Part shown: positions 59,208 to 64,000 of the stretch, one piece after another
How positions within the stretch are numbered: the stretch's first letter is position 1
Layout of the letters: the number at the start of each line of letters is the position of its first letter
NCBI RefSeq assembly: GCF_001651805.1
Contig: NZ_CP015839.1
Location: forward strand, 1,612,001 to 1,676,000
DNA: 64,000 nucleotides
DNA from: Marinobacterium aestuarii
GTDB lineage: Bacteria > Pseudomonadota > Gammaproteobacteria > Pseudomonadales > Balneatricaceae
Reading direction: 5' to 3'
The notes under the pieces: model-generated
What the model was told of the DNA's origin: nothing
The model's database searches: none
What the model saw: only the letters and a program-made list of their open reading frames with translations
Program-made: the position numbers and the translations under genes

Positions 59208-61343
59208 ATGAATTTTTTTGTAACCTGTCCCAAGGGTATCGAAGGACTGCTGCTGGATGAGCTGAAAATGCTCGGTATGGCATCGGTGAAGGAAACGCAG
59301 GCAGGGGTTTATTTCGCAGGCGAGCTGAGGGATGCCTATCGGGTCTGCCTGTGGTCGCGTCTTGCCAACCGTGTACTGCTGCCGTTGCAGGTGAGTCCGG
59401 TCAATACGGCGGATGAGTTGTATGAGGCTGTGCAACAGGTGCAGTGGCTGGATCACCTGCGCCCACTGGGAACCCTGTCGGTGGACTTCTCCGGGCGCAC
59501 TGAGCAGATCATCAATACGCACTTCGGCGCTCAGAAGGTCAAGGATGCGGTGGTGGATCAGATTCGTGCGGCAACGGGGAGCCGTCCAACCGTGGATCGG
59601 GTGGAGCCGGATCTGGGTATCAATGTGCATCTGTACAGTGGCAAGGCGACTATTGCGCTGGATCTGTCCGGTGGCAGCCTGCACAGGCGCGGTTACCGCA
59701 AGCGTGCAGGTCTCGCGCCGATGAAGGAGAACCTGGCGGCGGCGGTGCTGTATCGTGCCGGCTGGCCGCAACTGGCGGCAACGCATCCGCAGTTGCTGGA
59801 TCCGATGTGCGGCTCAGGCACGCTGCTGATCGAGGCGGTCATGATGGCGGCGGATGTCGCGCCGGGTCTGCTGCGCGAGCGCTTTGGTTTCAGTCGCTGG
59901 CTGCAGCACGACAAGAGTCAGTGGCAAAAGCTGCAGGCAGAGGCTGTCAAACGCCGTGATGCGGGGCTGGCGGCGCTAACGGTGCGCTTCACGGGCTATG
60001 ATCGCGATGCTTCCGTTTTGCAGCTTGCGGCACAAAACGCCGAGCAGGCGGGCCTTGCTCGGGTTATCGACTGGCGCGAGCAGGATATGGTGGAGCTGGG
60101 TGCGCCGGCCCCGGGCCCGGGTCTACTGGTGACCAACCCGCCTTATGCCGAGCGTATCGGTGATGAAACCGAGCTGATGTATATGTACCGCCAGATGGGG
60201 GAGCGCCTCAAGCGCCAGTTTGGCGGCTGGAAGGTGGCGATCTTCAGCGGCAATGCGGATCAGTGCAAGGTCATAGGTCTCAAGGTCGATCGTCAGTACA
60301 AACTGTATAACGGCGCCATCGAGTGTGGTCTGTTTCTGTTTACGCTGCATGCCGAGCGGGACCGTCCCCTGCCGCTGGAGCCGGGCACGCCGATCAGCGA
60401 GCAGGCGCAGATGTTTGCCAACCGCCTGAAAAAGAACCTTAAGGCTTTGTCCAAGTGGGTCAAGCGCGAGCAGATCGAATGTTATCGCCTCTATGATGCG
60501 GATATGCCGGAGTATGCCGTTGCGGTGGATTGCTACGGTGACTGGGTGCATGTGCAAGAGTATGCGCCACCGAGCTCCATCGACCCGCGCAAGGCTTTCG
60601 AGCGGCTGCAGGATGTGATCAGCGTTATCCCCGAGGTGCTTGGGGTCAAGCAGGAGCGTGTGGTGCTCAAGCAGCGCAGGCGCCAGCAGGGTTCAAGTCA
60701 GTATGGTCGCCAGGGTCAGACCGATCATTTTATTGAAGTGCAGGAACATGGCTGCAAGTTACGCGTCAATCTGCATGACTATCTCGATACCGGGCTCTTC
60801 CTGGATCACAGGCCCGTGCGGCGCCGTATTCAGTCACTGGCGCTGGGCAAGGATGTGCTGAACCTGTTCTGCTATACCGCCACCGCATCGGTGCATGCAG
60901 CCCTGGGGGGCGCCGAGTCCACCACCAGTGTGGATATGTCGGCCACCTACCTTGGCTGGGCAATGAAAAACATGGGGCTGAACGGTTTTTCCGGTGGTGA
61001 CAATCAGTTTATTCAGGCCGATTGCATCAAGTGGCTGAATCAGCCCCGTGCGGCGGCTTTTGATGTGATATTCATGGATCCGCCGACCTTCTCGAACTCC
61101 AAGCGCATGGAGGAGGTGCTGGATATCCAGCGTGATCACGTATCCCTGGTGCAGGCCGCCATGAAGCTGCTGCGACCGGGCGGTGTTTTGCTGTTCTCGA
61201 ACAACTACCGTCGCTTCGTGCTTGATTATGAAGTGCTGGCCGATTTTGATATTCAGGACATAACCGCCAAGACGCTGGATCCGGACTTCAAGCGCAGCAA
61301 GAGCATTCATGTTTGCTTTGAGATCCGTCATCGCGCCGGCTAG
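59208..61343 (+). CDS. rlmKL: Bifunctional 23S rRNA methyltransferase RlmK/RlmL
   Basis: 711 residues (702 in E. coli). N-terminal THUMP domain, then the RlmL half that makes m2G2445 (motif IV TNPPYAER), then the RlmK half that makes m7G2069 (motif IV DPPTFSNSKRM near the C-terminus). The RlmK SAM site reads LNLFCYTATASVHAALGGAE. Starts at the ATG of MNFFVTCPKGIEGLL. A clear terminator follows the stop. Confidence 0.96.
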   Translation: MNFFVTCPKGIEGLLLDELKMLGMASVKETQAGVYFAGELRDAYRVCLWSRLANRVLLPLQVSPVNTADELYEAVQQVQWLDHLRPLGTLSVDFSGRTEQIINTHFGAQKVKDAVVDQIRAATGSRPTVDRVEPDLGINVHLYSGKATIALDLSGGSLHRRGYRKRAGLAPMKENLAAAVLYRAGWPQLAATHPQLLDPMCGSGTLLIEAVMMAADVAPGLLRERFGFSRWLQHDKSQWQKLQAEAVKRRDAGLAALTVRFTGYDRDASVLQLAAQNAEQAGLARVIDWREQDMVELGAPAPGPGLLVTNPPYAERIGDETELMYMYRQMGERLKRQFGGWKVAIFSGNADQCKVIGLKVDRQYKLYNGAIECGLFLFTLHAERDRPLPLEPGTPISEQAQMFANRLKKNLKALSKWVKREQIECYRLYDADMPEYAVAVDCYGDWVHVQEYAPPSSIDPRKAFERLQDVISVIPEVLGVKQERVVLKQRRRQQGSSQYGRQGQTDHFIEVQEHGCKLRVNLHDYLDTGLFLDHRPVRRRIQSLALGKDVLNLFCYTATASVHAALGGAESTTSVDMSATYLGWAMKNMGLNGFSGGDNQFIQADCIKWLNQPRAAAFDVIFMDPPTFSNSKRMEEVLDIQRDHVSLVQAAMKLLRPGGVLLFSNNYRRFVLDYEVLADFDIQDITAKTLDPDFKRSKSIHVCFEIRHRAG

Positions 61344-61371
61344 CGGCTTGTTGAATTAGGTAACGCAGTAG

Positions 61372-61398
61372 CGCCGTATCTCATTGATACGGCGTTTT
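61372..61398 (+). terminator. Intrinsic terminator of rlmKL
   Basis: CGCCGTATC, loop TCATT, GATACGGCG then TTTT: a perfect 9-bp stem. Confidence 0.88.
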
Positions 61399-61457
61399 GC
61401 GTTGTGGCAGCGGTTTTTTCAGAGCTGCGCGGGGGAGGGCCTCTGTGGTCTATGTGG

Positions 61458-61473
61458 TGGCACAAATAATGCT
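61458..61473 (+). promoter_or_regulatory. Sigma-54 promoter upstream of amt
   Basis: TGGCACAAATAATGCT has the invariant GG-N10-GC of RpoN promoters, a perfect -24 box (TGGCAC) and a good -12 box. Transcription would start near 61484, leaving a leader of about 218 nt before the amt start codon. Confidence 0.7.
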
Positions 61474-61613
61474 TTAAATTAGGGCGAGTTGTTTCGGTAT
61501 GCGCCATTTGAGTGCTCGTTGGGCTCCAGTCAGGTGCGTTGAGCGCTCGGGAAGTGGTGGTTTGTGAGATTCGGGCAAGGCTGAAGGGAAGCAGGTTCTG
61601 ATATGGCGGGGCT

Positions 61614-61660
61614 TGCACCGGGATGGGTCAATTAATAACAATATGCACCTTATTGGTGCG
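61614..61660 (+). promoter_or_regulatory. Two NtrC-type binding sites upstream of amt
   Basis: TGCACC-TTATT-GGTGCG at 61644-61660 fits the NtrC consensus TGCACC-N5-GGTGCA in 11 of 12 defined positions. A weaker site, TGCACC-GGGAT-GGGTCA, is at 61614-61630. They are 30 bp apart, about three helical turns, as in the glnA enhancer. Both lie downstream of the sigma-54 promoter and before the amt start codon. Confidence 0.65.
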
Positions 61661-61701
61661 CCATGGGTCGCTTGGGTGACTCGAGACTTAGGAGGTTGTT
61701 C

Positions 61702-62910
61702 TTGGATACTGTCAACAGTGCGGTTGAAACCCTGATCCAGAGTTCGAATACGCTGTTTATTCTGCTGGGTGCCATCATGGTGTTTGCCATGCATGCGGGC
61801 TTTGCCTTTCTTGAAGTCGGCACGGTTCGGCACAAGAATCAGGTCAATGCCCTGGTCAAGATCATGACCGATTTCGGTTTCTCGGCCGTGGTGTATTTTT
61901 TTGTCGGTTATTGGGTGGCCTATGATGTGACTTTCTTCGCCGATGCGGCAACGCTGGCGCAGAATAACGGCTATATCCTGGTCAAGTTCTTCTTTCTGAT
62001 GACCTTCGCAGCAGCAATTCCGGCCATTATTTCCGGCGGTGTGGCTGAGCGTGCGCGCTTCTGGCCCATGCTGACGGCGTCGGCGCTGACGGTCGGCTTC
62101 GTGTACCCGTTCTTCGAGGGCATTATCTGGAACGGCAACTATGGCTTTCAGGCCTGGCTAGGAGCGAGTTTTGGGGCGCAGTTCCATGATTTTGCAGGCT
62201 CCGTTGTCGTGCATGCCGTGGGTGGCTGGATAGCGCTGGTGGCGGTGCTGCTGCTGGGGAATCGCCATGGTCGTTACCGGGGTGAGCGGCTGGTGGCGCA
62301 TCCACCGTCGAGTATCCCGTTCCTGGCCCTTGGTGCCTGGGTTCTCTGTATCGGTTGGTTTGGCTTTAATGTGATGTCGGCGCAGACGCTGGATGGCATT
62401 TCCGGACTGGTCGCGGTGAACAGCCTGATGGCCATGGTCGGTGGCATCATCGTGGCTCTTGTGCTGGGGCGCAATGACCCGGGCTTTATCCACAATGGTC
62501 CGCTGGCGGGTCTGGTGGCGGTCTGTGCCGGTTCCGATCTGTTGCACCCCATTGGTGCGCTCGCGGTGGGCGGTGTGGCGGCGGCTATTTTCGTCTGGCT
62601 GTTCACGCTGATGCAGAATCGCTGGAAGATCGACGATGTGCTGGGTGTGTGGCCGCTGCACGGTGTTTGTGGTGCCTGGGGCGGTATTGCCGTGGGTATC
62701 TTCGGCAGTGAGGCGCTGGGCGGTCTGGGCGGGGTGAGTCTGCTGTCGCAGCTGGTCGGAACCCTGGCCGGTGTCACTGTGGCGTTGGTGGGGGGGGCGC
62801 TGGTGTACGGTGGCATCAAGCTGGTGGTCGGGCTGCGTCTGTCGCAGGAGCAGGAATTTAACGGCGCTGACCTGAGTATTCATAGCATCGAGTCCACGTC
62901 CGTGGAGTAA
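61702..62910 (+). CDS. amt: Ammonium transporter
   Basis: Amt/MEP/Rh family ammonium channel of 402 residues with eleven membrane helices. Family segments visible: FAMHAGFAFLEVGTVRHKNQ, FFEGIIWNG, DFAGSVVVHAVGG (pore His region), NGPLAGLVAVCAGSD and HGVCGAWG with the second pore His. The TTG at 61702 is the start because AGGAGG (61690-61695) is well spaced from it; an ATG at 61663 would add 13 residues. No glnK (PII) gene accompanies it. Nitrogen control is indicated by the NtrC and sigma-54 sites. Confidence 0.93.
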   Translation: MDTVNSAVETLIQSSNTLFILLGAIMVFAMHAGFAFLEVGTVRHKNQVNALVKIMTDFGFSAVVYFFVGYWVAYDVTFFADAATLAQNNGYILVKFFFLMTFAAAIPAIISGGVAERARFWPMLTASALTVGFVYPFFEGIIWNGNYGFQAWLGASFGAQFHDFAGSVVVHAVGGWIALVAVLLLGNRHGRYRGERLVAHPPSSIPFLALGAWVLCIGWFGFNVMSAQTLDGISGLVAVNSLMAMVGGIIVALVLGRNDPGFIHNGPLAGLVAVCAGSDLLHPIGALAVGGVAAAIFVWLFTLMQNRWKIDDVLGVWPLHGVCGAWGGIAVGIFGSEALGGLGGVSLLSQLVGTLAGVTVALVGGALVYGGIKLVVGLRLSQEQEFNGADLSIHSIESTSVE

Positions 62911-62946
62911 GTGCGCCCGATTGTTGCGTTATTGTCTGCTATTACG

Positions 62947-62969
62947 GCCACCTTCGGGTGGCTGTTTTT
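62947..62969 (+). terminator. Intrinsic terminator of amt
   Basis: GCCACC, loop TTCG, GGTGGC then TGTTTTTG, 36 nt after the amt stop. Confidence 0.88.
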
Positions 62970-63045
62970 GTTTAAGGGGTAATACTTCTCAGTAGAGGTG
63001 TGGCGTGCTGCATCGAGTGCGGCGGTGCCGGCCGGGAGGTGGGTG

Positions 63046-63975
63046 ATGAACAAAATATCGATTGTGGGGGCGGGTCTGGTGGGTGAAGCGGCAGCTCAGG
63101 TGATCGCCAGGGAAGAGCTTTGCCGTGAGTTGATGCTGATCGATGTGCAGGGTGATCTGGCGCAGGGCAAGGCGCTGGATGTTTGGCAGGCGGCGGTGGA
63201 GGCGGGGTCCGATACCTGGGTTTATGGTGGTGCCAGTGCCGAGTTGCTGCAGGACTCCGAGCTTGTGGTCATTACCGCAGGCGTGCCGCGCAAGCCTGGT
63301 CAGTCGCGCCAGGCGGTGCTGAGTACCAATCTGCCGATTCTGGACGGCATCATGCAGGATGTGAATCGGCACGCGCCGGCGGCGATGGTGCTGGTGGTGT
63401 CCAATCCGGTGGATGTGCTGACCTATAGGGCCTGGGGTATCAGTGGTTTGAGTCGTAACAGGGTATTCGGTCAGGCTGGGGTGCTGGATACGGCGCGCAT
63501 GAAATGCTTTATCGCCGAAGAAACCGGATTTTCTGTGCGGGATATCAGTGCTCTGGTGCTGGGAGGGCATGGCGACAGCATGGTGCCGTTAATGCGCTAC
63601 TGTGCGGTGGCTTCGGTACCGTTGTCGCATTTTTTGTCGCAGCAGCAGATAGCGCGCATCGTTGAGCGCACGCGTCAGGGTGGCGGTGAAATACTGGGCT
63701 TGAAAAAGCAGGCCAGTGCCTGCGATGCGCCGGGTGTGGCGATCGCGAAGATGGTTGATGCCATCGTCAATGGGCGTAACCGCATTTTGCCGGTGGTGGC
63801 GATTCTGGAGGGTGAGTACGGTCGCACCGATATTGCCATGGGTGTGCCTTGTGTGTTGGCGGCAGAGGGTGTGACGCGGGTGGTCGAGCTTGCGCTGGAT
63901 GCGCAGGAGCAGGTGATGTTTGATCACTCGGCTGATCAGGTTGCGCGTGATATCGAGGAGATGCGGGCGCTGTAG
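63046..63975 (+). CDS. mdh: Malate dehydrogenase, LDH-like type
   Basis: NAD-dependent malate dehydrogenase of the lactate-dehydrogenase-like group, 309 residues. MNKISIVGAGLVGEAAAQVI is the Rossmann start, VPRKPGQSR is the mobile loop with the two arginines typical of malate (not lactate) substrate, NPVDVLT follows, and the catalytic His is His175 in GGHGDSMVP. Start chosen at the ATG 63046 with GGGAGGTG upstream; the frame is open from 62998. Complements the membrane Mqo at the start of the window. Confidence 0.93.
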   Translation: MNKISIVGAGLVGEAAAQVIAREELCRELMLIDVQGDLAQGKALDVWQAAVEAGSDTWVYGGASAELLQDSELVVITAGVPRKPGQSRQAVLSTNLPILDGIMQDVNRHAPAAMVLVVSNPVDVLTYRAWGISGLSRNRVFGQAGVLDTARMKCFIAEETGFSVRDISALVLGGHGDSMVPLMRYCAVASVPLSHFLSQQQIARIVERTRQGGGEILGLKKQASACDAPGVAIAKMVDAIVNGRNRILPVVAILEGEYGRTDIAMGVPCVLAAEGVTRVVELALDAQEQVMFDHSADQVARDIEEMRAL

Positions 63976-64000
63976 CCAATATCTGTGCTGCTGAGGGGTG

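Overview
The window looks like core chromosome of a marine-type gammaproteobacterium, probably Oceanospirillales/Marinobacterium-like or a close relative of the pseudomonads. Gene content is gammaproteobacterial: RMF, fused RlmKL, Syd, YajG, YeaC (DUF1315), AlaA, the Escherichia-type single-gene riboflavin synthase, PepN and HrpA. The order mlaA - PP2C response regulator - STAS protein - tal - dusA matches the order I remember from Pseudomonas aeruginosa (PA2800 to PA2795). The taxonomic call is inference, because there is no rRNA here. I see no prophage, plasmid, CRISPR or complete insertion sequence.

Layout. 1-5.0 kb: truncated malate:quinone oxidoreductase, PIN-PhoH ATPase, nucleosidase PpnN. 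5.2-11.5 kb: M23 peptidase overlapping a bactofilin, a class II amidotransferase, HrpA. 12-18.3 kb: a highly expressed porin, MlaA, an RssB/RssC-like partner-switching pair, a candidate CsrA-titrating sRNA, a (CCTG)12 tract, transaldolase and DusA. 18.5-29.2 kb: phosphoethanolamine transferase with DgkA, SpeD, a candidate Fur-controlled sRNA, a 273-bp MITE-like element, PdxB, a PilZ protein, an AcoX-like kinase, HtpX, and a methyltransferase/exonuclease pair. 29.3-35.4 kb: six minus-strand genes for an unassigned glycan (four glycosyltransferases, one deacetylase, one histidine phosphatase). 35.5-41.3 kb: MscS-type channel, AlaA, TagI-like glycosylase, YajG, Syd. 41.6-43.0 kb: a tandem tRNA-Asp/tRNA-Val array of nine intact tRNAs with two degenerate tRNA-Asp-like copies. 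43-64 kb: PLP desulfhydrase, NadK, metallophosphatase, rhomboid, YeaC, DUF2797, PepN, AlbA_2 protein, HAD phosphatase, hemerythrin, RibE, YfcH, BatD, PyrD, RMF, RlmKL, Amt and a malate dehydrogenase.

How the parts may work together. The two most interesting non-coding signals are adjacent to regulators of physiology. One is three consecutive hairpins with GGA in their loops, ending in a terminator just downstream of the RssC-like gene (CsrB/RsmZ style). The other is a Fur box lying over a promoter, followed 170 nt later by a strong terminator with no convincing ORF between (RyhB/PrrF style). The ammonium transporter has a sigma-54 promoter and two NtrC-type sites in an unusual downstream arrangement. 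The glycosyltransferase cluster is the best candidate for an undescribed protein-coding system.
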